The notes under the pieces are model-generated. The model was not told the origin of the DNA and did no database searches. It saw only the letters and a program-made list of their open reading frames with translations. The translations under genes were made by a program, and so were the position numbers. A DNA stretch of 64,000 nt from Candidatus Accumulibacter aalborgensis (GTDB lineage: Bacteria; Pseudomonadota; Gammaproteobacteria; Burkholderiales; Rhodocyclaceae): assembly GCF_900089955.1 (NCBI RefSeq), contig NZ_FLQX01000035.1, forward strand, positions 62,001 to 126,000, read 5' to 3'. Positions 32,882-41,991 of this stretch are shown in pieces. Each line of letters begins with the position of its first letter. The first letter of the stretch is position 1.

Positions 32882-33388
32882 TCAATGGCTCTGCGCGATG
32901 GAATTGCCGATGACGTCGCGGACCACGGTCTCTTCTGCCGCCGTCGTGGTATCGGCGACCAGCACGACGTGGCCGCTGCGGATGGCATCAAGCACCAGCT
33001 CCGAAAACTTCCCTTCCTTCTTTTCTTCCGGCTTTTCTGCGCCAACGGCAGCACCGAGCACTCCGCCGAGAGCGGCCCCCCAGCCGAGCATGGCCAGCGG
33101 TCCGATCAGCGGACTGGCGACGAAAAGGGTCACGTTGGCTGCCACCAGCGCGACTTCCGCGAGGACGCCCAGGCCGCTACCGACCGCCGCGCCGACGGCG
33201 CCATCGACCAGCACGTCTTTCAGCGCTTCGTCATCCGCCGCCATCCGGTGGCTGCCGTCAGCCTGGACGTTTTCCATGATGTGTAACTGGCCACGGCTCA
33301 GTCCGCGCTCGACCAGTTCGCTGCACACGGCATCGGCTTCGGCACGGCTGATATAGATCCCGCTTACAATATGTCTCTGGTCATTCAT
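32882..33388 (-). CDS. glycine-zipper-type hypothetical protein, 168 aa
   Basis: The ATG at 33388 (MNDQRHIVSGIY) is chosen, as AGGAG lies eight bases upstream. The N-terminal 50 residues resemble the general-stress-protein fold of the YflT/17M type (SGIYISRAEADAVCSELVERG). The middle is Gly/Ala-rich hydrophobic (VDGAVGAAVGSGLGVLAEVA, PLAMLGWGAALGGVLGAAVG), suggesting membrane insertion, and the C-terminus is soluble. Function unknown. It ends 56 bp before the PKS start. Confidence 0.75.
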   Translation of the reverse strand: MNDQRHIVSGIYISRAEADAVCSELVERGLSRGQLHIMENVQADGSHRMAADDEALKDVLVDGAVGAAVGSGLGVLAEVALVAANVTLFVASPLIGPLAMLGWGAALGGVLGAAVGAEKPEEKKEGKFSELVLDAIRSGHVVLVADTTTAAEETVVRDVIGNSIAQSH

Positions 33389-33624
33389 AGTCATCTCTCC
33401 TGCGTGGTGGTGAAACATGAGGTGACGTGCCCAACGGCCACGAGCACCCCGTCAGGCGACCGACGCTACTCAACGACGCGAATCGTCACCGGCAGACGCC
33501 CAGCCTAGCGCAAGCGCGTGGCGACGTATATGCGCTGACGAACAAAGTGTACAACGCCCAGTAGCCGCACGGCGAGGCGCCCGGCTGTGCGACCCCTCTC
33601 ACCAGTACACCGCTGGAGTCTGCC

Positions 33625-34752
33625 ATGACTACCGTAGCCGTCACCCTCGAGTCGACCCCTGCCGCCGACACGCCAGCCTCGCCAAGGGGCCCAATGGCGC
33701 CAATGGCGCTGGCCGGACTACCGCTAGGCGAGGATTCCTTCCGTCGCGTCGTCGAATGGGCGCCGAGCGCGATGGTCATGATCGACCGCTACGGAATCAT
33801 GGTGCTGGTCAACGCCCAGAGCGAACAGATGTTCGGCTACCCGCGCGAAGCACTGATCGGGCAGTCGGTCGAGATTCTCGTCCCCGAGCGTTTCCGCCAC
33901 CACCACAGTCTTTTTCGTGCCGGCTTCTTCAGCGATCCAAAACCGCGCCCGATGGGCGTCGGGCGAGACCTCGCCGGCTGTCGGTCCGACGGCAGCGAGT
34001 TCCCGATCGAGATCGGGCTGAATCCGATCGACACCGAAGCCGGAAGAATGGTGCTCGCCTCGATCATCGACATCACCGAGCGCCAGCGCGCCCAGCAGCG
34101 ACTCGAAGAAGCACTGCGGCAAAAAACGATCCTGCTCAACGAAGTTCACCACCGCGTCAAGAACAACCTTCAGGTCATTACCAGTCTGCTCAACCTGCAG
34201 GCTGACCACGCCGCCGATCCGCGTCTGCGCGCCATCCTGGGCGAGACCTGTGGGCGCGTCAAGGCGATGGCGCTGACGCACCAGTTGCTCTACGAGCGCA
34301 AGGATTTTTCGCGCCTCGACCTGGGCGACTATCTGGATCGTCTGGTGCATTCGATCCGCGCCACCTATCGCGGCACCGGTGATCGCATCGCACTGCGCCT
34401 GGCACTACCACCCGTGGGCCTCCATATCGACCTCGACCGGGCCATTCCCTGCGGTCTGCTGGTCAATGAGCTGGTGACCAACGCTTTCAAGCATGCTTTC
34501 CCGGGGGAACGTTGCGGCGAAATCATGATCGAACTCGCTCCAGAAGGAGATGACTTGTTTCGCTTGAGTATCGCCGACGACGGCGTCGGTCTGCCTGCCG
34601 AGACGGAATTGGCGTCGCGCTCCTCACTGGGTCTGCAACTGGTGCCGCTGCTCGTCGAGCAACTGCACGGCGTATTGGCGATCAAGCGGGAACGCGGGAC
34701 GTGGTTCTGCGTGCGCTGTCCGAAACGTCTTGTCGCGAAGGATGCGTCATGA
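33625..34752 (+). CDS. PAS-domain sensor histidine kinase (HisKA_2 type)
   Basis: A 375-aa cytoplasmic kinase. PAS domain at about residues 35-155 (RRVVEWAPSAMVMIDRYG, EFPIEIGLNPI). The phospho-acceptor His lies in LLNEVHHRVKNNLQVITSLL (about 172), the HisKA_2 signature. The ATPase domain has NELVTNAFKHAFPG and SIADDGVGLP. Its stop overlaps the start of the next gene (ATGA), and that gene begins with a receiver domain, so they are very probably partners. Confidence 0.92.
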   Translation: MTTVAVTLESTPAADTPASPRGPMAPMALAGLPLGEDSFRRVVEWAPSAMVMIDRYGIMVLVNAQSEQMFGYPREALIGQSVEILVPERFRHHHSLFRAGFFSDPKPRPMGVGRDLAGCRSDGSEFPIEIGLNPIDTEAGRMVLASIIDITERQRAQQRLEEALRQKTILLNEVHHRVKNNLQVITSLLNLQADHAADPRLRAILGETCGRVKAMALTHQLLYERKDFSRLDLGDYLDRLVHSIRATYRGTGDRIALRLALPPVGLHIDLDRAIPCGLLVNELVTNAFKHAFPGERCGEIMIELAPEGDDLFRLSIADDGVGLPAETELASRSSLGLQLVPLLVEQLHGVLAIKRERGTWFCVRCPKRLVAKDAS

Positions 34753-37190
34753 GTGCGAGATTACCCGTCAATCTGATGCTGGTCGAGGACGAGCGTATCG
34801 TCGCCTTCGACCTGAAACGACAATTGCAGCGCTTCGGCTACCACGTCGGCGCGGTCGTCGCCAGCGGCGAGCAGGCTATCAGCCGGATCGCCGCCGAGAA
34901 GCCCGACCTGGTGCTGATGGACATCCACCTCGACGGACGAATGGACGGCATCGAGGCGGCCATCGAGATTCGCGTCCGGCACCAGACACCGGTCGTTTTC
35001 CTGACCGCCTACGCCGAGGACGACACGCTGCGCCGCGCACTTGACAGCCGCCCCTTCGGTTATCTCGTCAAGCCCTGCGACGGGCGTGAGTTACACGCAA
35101 CGATCCAGATGGCACTGGCCCGGCACGAAGACGAGTTGGTCGTCGAGCGAAGTGAGGAACGTTTGCAACTGGCACTCGATGCCGGCTCGCTCGGCGTGCT
35201 CGAATGGAACCCAGAGGAAAACCGGCTGCGCGGCGACCTGCGCCTTGGCATGCTGTTCGGCAGTCGACTGCTGCCGCTCGACGAGCCCTGGGATACCTTC
35301 ATCGGCCGCGTCGACGCGGCCGACCGGGAACATGTTCGCGCCGCGCTCGACTCGACGCTGGTCGGCGGTGAGGCCGTGCAGGTCGAGTTTCGGACCATAG
35401 GCCACCCTTCCCAGGTAGGCTATATGGAGGCACGTGTCAAGGCCTACTCCAGTGTGACTGCCATCCGCCGTGTCGTCGGCGTCCTCCATGACGTAACGCA
35501 ACGGCGCCTGGACGACGAGCGACTCCGCCAGTCCAGCGTCGTTTTTCACGCCACTGCCGACGCCATCGTGATCACCGACGCCGAGCGGCGGGCGGTCGCT
35601 GCAAACACGGCGTTTACACGCATCACCGGTTACGCCGAAGACGAAGTCATCGGCCTCGATCCGAACTTTCTGCTGCGCGTCAGCCCCGATCCCGAACGTG
35701 ATGCTGCCTGCCTGCAGCCCGATGCAGCGGATTTCTGGCACGGAGAAGTGCGCGGCCAGCGCAAGAGTGGCGAGCAATTTCCGGCTTGGCAGAGCGTCAG
35801 CGTCGTGCGCGATGCTGACGGCAAAACAACGCATCTGGTCACCACCTTTTCCGACGTGACGAGCATCCACGAGGCGCGCCAGCAACTTCATCATCTGGCA
35901 CACCACGATCCCCTGACCGGTTTGCCAAACCGTTTGCTGTTTGACGATCGCCTGCAGAACGCCATCGAGAACGCACGGCGAAACGAGCAGCGCTGTCTGC
36001 TGCTGTTCCTCGATCTCGACGGCTTCAAGGTGATCAACGACACCCTCGGCCATGCCTTCGGCGACGAGTTGCTGCGCCGCGTTGCCGCACGGCTGCAAGG
36101 CGTCTTGCGCGCCAGCGACACCATCGCGCGCCTCGGCGGCGACGAATTCGTGATCCTCGCCGGCAGCGCCAACCCCGATTACGTCACGCAGTTGGCGCAG
36201 AAGATTGTCGACCAGTTGCGTGTGCCGTTCCCTGTCTTCGGCGAGTCGCTCTCCGTCACCTGCAGCCTGGGCATCGCCATGTTTCCGGACAGTGGAGCCG
36301 ATGGCCAGCAATTGCTGCGCGCTGCCGACATGGCGATGTACACCGCCAAGGCCGAGGGACGCAATCGTTACCACGTCTATGCTCCGGACATGTCGGAGCG
36401 CGCCAACCGGCGAATGGATGTCGAACAGGGCCTGCGTCGCGCGCTGGCTACCGATAGTCTGGTCGTTCATTATCAGCCGCGCGTCGACCTCGCCGACCGC
36501 CGGATCGTCGGCGTCGAAGCACTGGTTCGTTGGCTACATCCGGAACGTGGCATGGTTCTTCCCGACAGCTTCATCGCCATCGCCGAAGAGTGCGGAATCA
36601 TCGAGCAGCTCGGCCACTGGGTGCTGCACCGCGCGTGCAGCGAGATGCTCGCCGTGGTCGAGGCCAAAGCGGGAGAGAGGCTTCATCTGGCGGTCAACGT
36701 GTCGGCGCGCCAGTTCCTCGGTGTCGACTTCGTTGCCGTCGTCGCGGCGGTCCTCGAAGAAACCGGCTTCCCTGCGGCCGCGCTGGAACTGGAGATTACG
36801 GAAAGCACGCTGCAGGCGACCGAACGAAGCCGGCTCATTCTCGATGGTCTCGATGCCCTGGGTGTGGCCCTCAGCATCGACGATTTCGGCACCGGCTATT
36901 CCTCGCTGAGCATCCTGCGCGACCTGCCGATCAAGCGCGTCAAGATCGATCGCTCGTTCGTCGTCGACTTGCCGGCCAGTGAGAACCAACGTGCGGTCAT
37001 TGAAGCCATCGTCGCAGTCAGTCGGGCTATGCACATGGCAACCACGGCCGAAGGCATCGAGCGCCAGGAGCAGGCCGACTTGCTGCAGCGGCTGGGTTGC
37101 CAGGAGGGCCAGGGCTTTTTCTTCGCCCGGCCGATGCCCCTGGCCGAACTGTCACATTTACTCGGTCACGGCGAGCTGCCAAAACGGTAG
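34749..37190 (+). CDS. receiver-PAS-PAS-GGDEF-EAL cyclic-di-GMP regulator
   Basis: An 813-aa protein from the ATG at 34749 (MSARLPVNLMLVEDERIV). Receiver with phospho-acceptor in PDLVLMDIHLDGRMDG (about 57), two PAS domains (about 140-375), GGDEF with intact RLGGDEFVILAG (about 461), and EAL with intact GVEALVRW (about 588) and DDFGTGYSSLS. It could both make and degrade c-di-GMP under control of the coupled HisKA_2 kinase. Which activity dominates cannot be told from sequence. Confidence 0.93.
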   Translation: MSARLPVNLMLVEDERIVAFDLKRQLQRFGYHVGAVVASGEQAISRIAAEKPDLVLMDIHLDGRMDGIEAAIEIRVRHQTPVVFLTAYAEDDTLRRALDSRPFGYLVKPCDGRELHATIQMALARHEDELVVERSEERLQLALDAGSLGVLEWNPEENRLRGDLRLGMLFGSRLLPLDEPWDTFIGRVDAADREHVRAALDSTLVGGEAVQVEFRTIGHPSQVGYMEARVKAYSSVTAIRRVVGVLHDVTQRRLDDERLRQSSVVFHATADAIVITDAERRAVAANTAFTRITGYAEDEVIGLDPNFLLRVSPDPERDAACLQPDAADFWHGEVRGQRKSGEQFPAWQSVSVVRDADGKTTHLVTTFSDVTSIHEARQQLHHLAHHDPLTGLPNRLLFDDRLQNAIENARRNEQRCLLLFLDLDGFKVINDTLGHAFGDELLRRVAARLQGVLRASDTIARLGGDEFVILAGSANPDYVTQLAQKIVDQLRVPFPVFGESLSVTCSLGIAMFPDSGADGQQLLRAADMAMYTAKAEGRNRYHVYAPDMSERANRRMDVEQGLRRALATDSLVVHYQPRVDLADRRIVGVEALVRWLHPERGMVLPDSFIAIAEECGIIEQLGHWVLHRACSEMLAVVEAKAGERLHLAVNVSARQFLGVDFVAVVAAVLEETGFPAAALELEITESTLQATERSRLILDGLDALGVALSIDDFGTGYSSLSILRDLPIKRVKIDRSFVVDLPASENQRAVIEAIVAVSRAMHMATTAEGIERQEQADLLQRLGCQEGQGFFFARPMPLAELSHLLGHGELPKR

Positions 37191-37227
37191 GCACTCGCCG
37201 CGTACAGCCGCCAGGCTGATCAAGGAC

Positions 37228-37725
37228 TCACTTGTCGTGCGAAACAAACGACAGCTTGGTGGTACTGCCGGATGCGCCGGCCTGGACTTGCTGGCTCTTC
37301 CACACCCCGTCGATGTCGGCCGAGATTTTGTAAGACCCTGGCGGCAACTTCAGATAAAGCAGCGGGCCTTGGCTGACGCCGGAGTAGATTTCCCGAGCGT
37401 TGGGCGGAGCCAACTGGGCGACGGTGAAGGGAATTCCGGCGAGGTAGTTGCCAGTCTGGTTGCTGAACATCACGTGCACGTTGTAGGCCGCTGCCGCCTG
37501 CTGCATTTCAGCCAGCGCCTCGTCGCCGACGCCGCCGCTCATCCATGAAATCGCTTCCTGCGGCGCGCTGGTGGTGTTGGTGGTTCTGGCCGCACCATCC
37601 GCCGCCGCCGCCAGAAGCGGAGCGCCTTGCAGGGCGACGGCCACAGCCAGAAGCCCGCTCAGCATGGACAGGCGGCAAGTTCGTTGAGGGTTTTGAGTAT
37701 TGAACGTTGACAGGTGTGTGCTCAT
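37228..37725 (-). CDS. exported protein with carboxypeptidase-regulatory-like fold
   Basis: A 165-aa protein with a signal peptide (MLSGLLAVAVALQGAPLLAA). The mature part has a segment FSNQTGNYLAGIPFTVAQL, then YLKLPPGSYKISADIDG and SQQVQAGASGSTTKLSF, which fits a small beta-sandwich of the transthyretin/carboxypeptidase-regulatory kind. Probably periplasmic. A copy of the 22-bp palindrome lies 116 bp upstream. Confidence 0.75.
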   Translation of the reverse strand: MSTHLSTFNTQNPQRTCRLSMLSGLLAVAVALQGAPLLAAAADGAARTTNTTSAPQEAISWMSGGVGDEALAEMQQAAAAYNVHVMFSNQTGNYLAGIPFTVAQLAPPNAREIYSGVSQGPLLYLKLPPGSYKISADIDGVWKSQQVQAGASGSTTKLSFVSHDK

Positions 37726-37841
37726 GGTCTGCTCCAGGAATCAACCACGGGTTTGAGCGAAAGTATCGTTCGCCAGCCCTGGCCCGGCGAAATGCCCGAC
37801 CCTCCGGTTGTCTGGCCATTGTCGTTCCTGCCGGCCGGCAC

Positions 37842-37863
37842 GTCTGTACGCCAGCGCACCCAT
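37842..37863 (+). promoter_or_regulatory. 22-bp palindrome-type site upstream of the exported protein
   Basis: GTCTGTACGCCAGCGCAC then CCAT. The first 18 positions match the shared element. It lies 116 bp before the start at 37725 on the opposite strand. Confidence 0.5.
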
Positions 37864-37924
37864 CCGGCCACACGGGTCAGCAATGCGGGGGGACTCACCT
37901 GGGGAAAGCGTCACCCCCCGTCGC

Positions 37925-38362
37925 TCAGCGACCACGACCCTGGTCGTGGTCACCACCATGGTGCTTGTTGCCGTGCTTCCCACGATTATCATGCTTGCGC
38001 TCGTCGCGGTAGTCCTCACCGCGCTCACGCTGATATTCCTGGTAACGCGGTACGTACTCGCGGTTGTACCAACTGTTCTGCACAAAATAGACCCGCTCGT
38101 TGCAGGCGTTGTACGCGCCGCAGTGTTGACGCCAATTCCTGGCCTGTGCGGGTGGCACGTTCAGGTAGATCGGCGGGCTGACCACCGGTACGCGCTCGAT
38201 GATTACCGGTTGCCGGTAAATAAGTTGGGGCGGCGGATAGCCGCCGACGTCGAGATGGCCATAGAAGCCGGGCTGACCGATACTCACCGATACAGCCACG
38301 TCGCTGGCCAGCGCGGAACCGGTGACCGCGGCCAGCACAGCCGCGAATAGTAGACGTTTCAT
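37925..38362 (-). CDS. exported basic protein, 145 aa
   Basis: Signal peptide MKRLLFAAVLAAVTGSALA. The mature N-terminal part is Pro/Tyr-rich (GGYPPPQLIYRQPVIIERV), with a Cys pair around the middle (HCGAYNACNERVYFVQ). The C-terminal 40 residues are Arg/Lys/His/Asp-rich (EYQRERGEDYRDERKHDNR) and probably disordered, possibly metal binding. Related small exported proteins are common in betaproteobacteria with no known role. Confidence 0.75.
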   Translation of the reverse strand: MKRLLFAAVLAAVTGSALASDVAVSVSIGQPGFYGHLDVGGYPPPQLIYRQPVIIERVPVVSPPIYLNVPPAQARNWRQHCGAYNACNERVYFVQNSWYNREYVPRYQEYQRERGEDYRDERKHDNRGKHGNKHHGGDHDQGRGR

Positions 38363-38448
38363 AATGATGGCCCTGCTGCTGTTGGCGGAAAAGGTGGTTA
38401 GAAGCTGGTTCGCTGCGGCATCCCTTCGTTGGCTTGCCGCAGGTCTGC

Positions 38449-38847
<399 letters not shown>

Positions 38848-38977
38848 TCAGCTTCCGACGGAATGAATCGGCGGCGGCGGATCGGGCCGTCGCTACTGCG
38901 AGGACGGAACATCAGCCAACTGTCAGACATCGCCTGAAGGCGTAGCTGATTTCGGCGCCGTACCGTGTTTGACGAGG

Positions 38978-39172
38978 CTACTTCTTGTCGCCCTTTGCCG
39001 CGTCCTGGATGCTGCTGCCGGCCTTTTCAACCTGCTGACCGACTTTTTCTACCGCCTTGTCGACTTCCTTGCCGGCTTTTTCTGCCGGGCCTTCCTGCTT
39101 CTGGCAGCCGGCGAGTGCGACCAGCAACACACTGATGGCGACGGCTGCGTTGACGCTGTAGCCAGATTTCAT
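38978..39172 (-). CDS. small lipoprotein, 64 aa
   Basis: MKSGYSVNAAVAISVLLVALAGC ends in a clear lipobox (LAGC). The mature 42 residues are a charged amphipathic helix (KQEGPAEKAGKEVDKAVEKV) like other Ala/Lys/Glu small lipoproteins. AGGAGATACCC precedes the ATG. Probably an envelope-stress protein. No function known. Confidence 0.8.
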   Translation of the reverse strand: MKSGYSVNAAVAISVLLVALAGCQKQEGPAEKAGKEVDKAVEKVGQQVEKAGSSIQDAAKGDKK

Positions 39173-39294
39173 GGGTATCTCCTGGTGCCCCGTCTCACCT
39201 GCAAGCGAGCTCAACGGTATCGGTGACTCTTGCTGCACGATCACGGCGCGACTGCGATGCACCGGACGCAAGGGCTGGGCGCATGGCAAAGCGA

Positions 39295-39519
39295 TCAGTG
39301 ACCGGGTTTGTTGACCTCGTGGCCGATGACGCCGCCGACGACTGCCCCGCCGACCGTGCCAACCGCGCTGCCGCCGGTGAGGACGGCACCTCCGACAGCC
39401 CCCACGCCAGCGCCAACGGCTGTGCTCTTGTCCTGCGTCGACATCCCGGAACAAGCACCCAGGCCGAGCAGCATGGCTGCTGCAACTGCATTGAGCGCGA
39501 ATCTCTGTATGGTTTTCAT
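39295..39519 (-). CDS. glycine-zipper lipoprotein, 74 aa
   Basis: Signal MKTIQRFALNAVAAAMLLGLGAC with lipobox LGAC. The mature chain holds a Gly-zipper (AVGAGVGAVGGAVLTGGSAV, VGGAVVGGVIGHEVNK), the two-helix Gly-zipper motif of small outer-membrane or inner-membrane lipoproteins of the SlyB/OsmB type. A palindromic site lies 155 bp upstream. Confidence 0.85.
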   Translation of the reverse strand: MKTIQRFALNAVAAAMLLGLGACSGMSTQDKSTAVGAGVGAVGGAVLTGGSAVGTVGGAVVGGVIGHEVNKPGH

Positions 39520-39907
39520 GGGACTACCTCTTCTGTGTCAAATGTGCTGCGGTCAGTACTCGGCGGACTTTTCGTTGGCCGTCGCGTTCGTATCCGTGGT
39601 CCTCATCGCCACGCTGCAGATGAGGCGCGCAGCTTGGCTCGGATGGTTGAGCTTAGCGAGAGACTCGACCACCGTCTGTCTGCCGACGCACATAAGCAGT
39701 ATTCGTTACTGTGAAAGTCGCGCCGGCGGAATTCGCCGACAACACCATCGACTGGCCATTGACGTCGGCGCACCGGAGCGTGAAGTGCTGCTCCAGTTCC
39801 TGATCTGGCGCAGGACGCAACAACCAACGGGCAATGCGCTGGATGCGGGCGGTGCAATGCGCTTCGCTTATTGCACCCTACACAGATCCTGATTTCGAGT
39901 CTGGGGG
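39520..39907. other. gene-free stretch with one palindromic site
   Basis: About 390 bp between the glycine-zipper gene and the truncated Spy-like gene. No gene is supported on either strand. The element at 39674-39695 is the only structure seen. Confidence 0.5.
39674..39695 (+). promoter_or_regulatory. weaker 22-bp palindrome-type site upstream of the glycine-zipper lipoprotein
   Basis: GTCTGTCTGCCGACGCACA then TAA. The left half and the CGCACA of the right half match; the centre is altered. It lies 155 bp before the start at 39519 on the opposite strand. Confidence 0.35.
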
Positions 39908-40342
39908 GTGCTTGCCGCGCCAGTCGTTGCTGGCCCGCAGGACTGGGGCCCGTGGATGCGCGGCGGCGACTTCTGGGAACACCGCGTGGAGCGCATGGCG
40001 CAGCAGCACAAGAAGCTCCGTGACGCGCTGAAACTGACGCCCGACCAGGACAGCGCCTGGAAGAAATTGATGGGTTCCGAACATCCGATGGCCAGAGCGA
40101 AATCAGGCAAGCCCGACGACTGGGCAAAACTCACGACCCCGGAACGGGCTGACAAGATGCTCGAACGTATGAACGAGCACCAGCCGCTCATGGCCGAGCA
40201 TGTCGTCGCCCTCAAGGACCTCTATGCCGTGCTGACGCCTGAGCAAAAGAAGACCTTCGACGACTTCCATTCCGGTCCGCGGCGTGGGATGCGTGCCAAG
40301 CCAGGACCTCGCTCGTTGGAGAATGCCCCGGCAAAATCCTGA
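39908..40342 (+). pseudogene. Spy/CpxP-type (LTxxQ) protein lacking its signal-peptide start
   Basis: The frame opens after a TGA at 39890; the first usable start is a GTG giving 144 aa beginning with LAAPVVAGPQDWGPW. This looks like the end of a signal peptide, with the n- and h-regions lost. The body has two LTPDQ/LTPEQ motifs (ALKLTPDQDSAW, AVLTPEQKKTF), the family hallmark of periplasmic chaperone-like stress proteins. Without a signal peptide it would stay in the cytoplasm, so it is likely a 5'-truncated gene unless a start upstream is in another frame. Confidence 0.6.
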
Positions 40343-40349
40343 GTCCGCC

Positions 40350-40898
40350 TCAATCCCGGCTCGGAAGCATGCGCCGGAGCGTGTTGTCACGCACAAAGTA
40401 GTGGTGAAACAAAGCTGCAGCGGCATGCAAGGCGATGAGAAAGTAGCCTACCGTGCCAACTGTCTCATGGACCTCCTTGATGAGACTCGCCACACTTTTG
40501 CTCTCGGCGATGAGCGCCGGCAGTTGCAGACCGAAAAAGGGGATCGGCTTGCCTGCCGCGCTGAGCAGCAACCATCCGGCGAGCGGCATGCCGATCATGA
40601 GCGCATAGAGAGCCAGATGCATCAGCCTGGCGGACCGCCTCTGCCACTGTGGCGGATTGGGCTCGATGCGAGGGACCACAGCCGTCAGGTGTAGCATCAG
40701 GCGCAACAAGCCGAGGACCAGCACCGACAAGCCCAGCATGAAGTGCCAAGTCTTCAACGCCTCGCGGGGATCGCTTCCTTTCGGGAAGAAATCGCGCAGT
40801 TCAATGCACGCGTAAACGCCGACGAACAGCAGCAGCACCAACCAGTGGAGCCCTATCGACAGCGACCCGTAGCGGTCCGTACTGTTGCGCCAGTTCAT
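40350..40898 (-). CDS. cytochrome b561
   Basis: The ATG at 40898 (MNWRNSTDRYGSLSIGLHW) gives 182 aa. Four membrane helices, with heme-ligand His residues in SIGLHWLVLLLFV, KTWHFMLGLSVLVL, KEVHETVGTVGYF and LIALHAAAALFHHYF. It is an inner-membrane di-heme b-type cytochrome that passes electrons from quinol, possibly to periplasmic partners. It is convergent with the Spy-like frame, 7 bp apart. Confidence 0.92.
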   Translation of the reverse strand: MNWRNSTDRYGSLSIGLHWLVLLLFVGVYACIELRDFFPKGSDPREALKTWHFMLGLSVLVLGLLRLMLHLTAVVPRIEPNPPQWQRRSARLMHLALYALMIGMPLAGWLLLSAAGKPIPFFGLQLPALIAESKSVASLIKEVHETVGTVGYFLIALHAAAALFHHYFVRDNTLRRMLPSRD

Positions 40899-40972
40899 GA
40901 GTTTGCTCCCGAAAATTGAAAACGGATATGCTACCACCCACCAGTAGAAAGAACTCTGGAGGAAAACCAGTC

Positions 40973-41452
40973 ATGACCCAGTATGGCGCACAAATTCTCT
41001 GGCTCCGCGGCGAGCAGGATTTTCTCAATAACCGTTACAGCCGCAAGCACCTGCTGCGCTTCGACGGTGGTCTCGACATCCCCGCCTCGTCGTCGCCGCA
41101 CGTCGTGCCGGTGCCGATGTCCGATCCGGCTGCGGTCGATCCAGAAGAGGCTTTTGTCGCCTCGCTGGCCAGTTGCCACCTGCTGTGGTTTCTGTCGATC
41201 GCTGCCCGGCGCAGGTTTTGCGTTGATCGCTACGCCGACAACCCGCTCGGCGTCATGGCAAAAAACAGCGCCGGCAAGCTGGCGATGACCCTCGTCACGC
41301 TGAGACCCGAAGTCGCCTTTTCGGGGGATCGCGTGCCAACCGCTGCCGAGGTGGCGGAAATGCACCGCCAGGCGCACGAGGAGTGCTTTATCGCCAACTC
41401 GGTCAAGACCGAGGTCCGTTGCGAGCCGCTGTTCGGCCCCGCACAGGGCTGA
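40973..41452 (+). CDS. OsmC-family peroxidase-like protein
   Basis: The ATG at 40973 has CTGGAGG eight bases upstream and gives 159 aa. The two redox Cys of the family are seen: Cys68 in SLASCHLLWFL and Cys138 in HEECFIANSVKTEV. OsmC proteins reduce organic hydroperoxides. It is divergent from the cytochrome b561 gene. Confidence 0.92.
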   Translation: MTQYGAQILWLRGEQDFLNNRYSRKHLLRFDGGLDIPASSSPHVVPVPMSDPAAVDPEEAFVASLASCHLLWFLSIAARRRFCVDRYADNPLGVMAKNSAGKLAMTLVTLRPEVAFSGDRVPTAAEVAEMHRQAHEECFIANSVKTEVRCEPLFGPAQG

Positions 41453-41500
41453 CGCGCTGCAGGTCAGCCGGGTCGCTGGCGCTGGCGACCCGGCTGACCG

Positions 41501-41884
41501 CTACTGCATCGAATGCAGCCCAATGATGTTGCCTTCGCTATCTTCGATCAGCGCGATATGGCCATACTGACCGATGGCCATCTTGGGCTGGACGATCCGG
41601 CCACCCGCCTGCGCCGCGCGACTGGCTTCGTCGGTGACGTCGTCGCAGGAGAAATAGACCCTCGTACCGCCCTTTACGGGTCCGCACGGCGGCTGCCTGA
41701 CCAGCGCCCCGGCAGCGCCCGCGGCGCCCTCGATCCAGGAAAAAGCGTACATTTCGCCGCCTTCACCGATTTCGGGCAGTGAGATCAGCTCGCGTTCAAA
41801 GACCGCGGTGTAGAAAGCCCTGGCCCGCGCCATGTCAGAAACGTAGATTTCGAACCATCCGACGGGGTTACCTGGTTTGTCCAT
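41501..41884 (-). CDS. VOC-family (glyoxalase/bleomycin-resistance fold) protein
   Basis: The start at 41884 (MDKPGNPVGWFEIYVSDMAR) is chosen because GAGGAG lies seven bases upstream; an ATG two codons earlier is too close. A 127-aa protein with two beta-alpha-beta-beta-beta halves: WFEIYVSDMARARAFYTAVF and ASRAAQAGGRIVQPKMAIG, then YGHIALIEDSEGNIIGLH. Members bind a metal or small ligand. The substrate is unknown. Confidence 0.88.
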   Translation of the reverse strand: MDKPGNPVGWFEIYVSDMARARAFYTAVFERELISLPEIGEGGEMYAFSWIEGAAGAAGALVRQPPCGPVKGGTRVYFSCDDVTDEASRAAQAGGRIVQPKMAIGQYGHIALIEDSEGNIIGLHSMQ

Positions 41885-41991
41885 GCTCATGCTCCTCAGT
41901 GGGGTGGTGGTAAAGTGTAGCGCTCGTCCGGAAACGGAGACCGATCTTGCCGGCAAACCACCCGGCTGGATGCAGGCACAGGCGCACGGCT

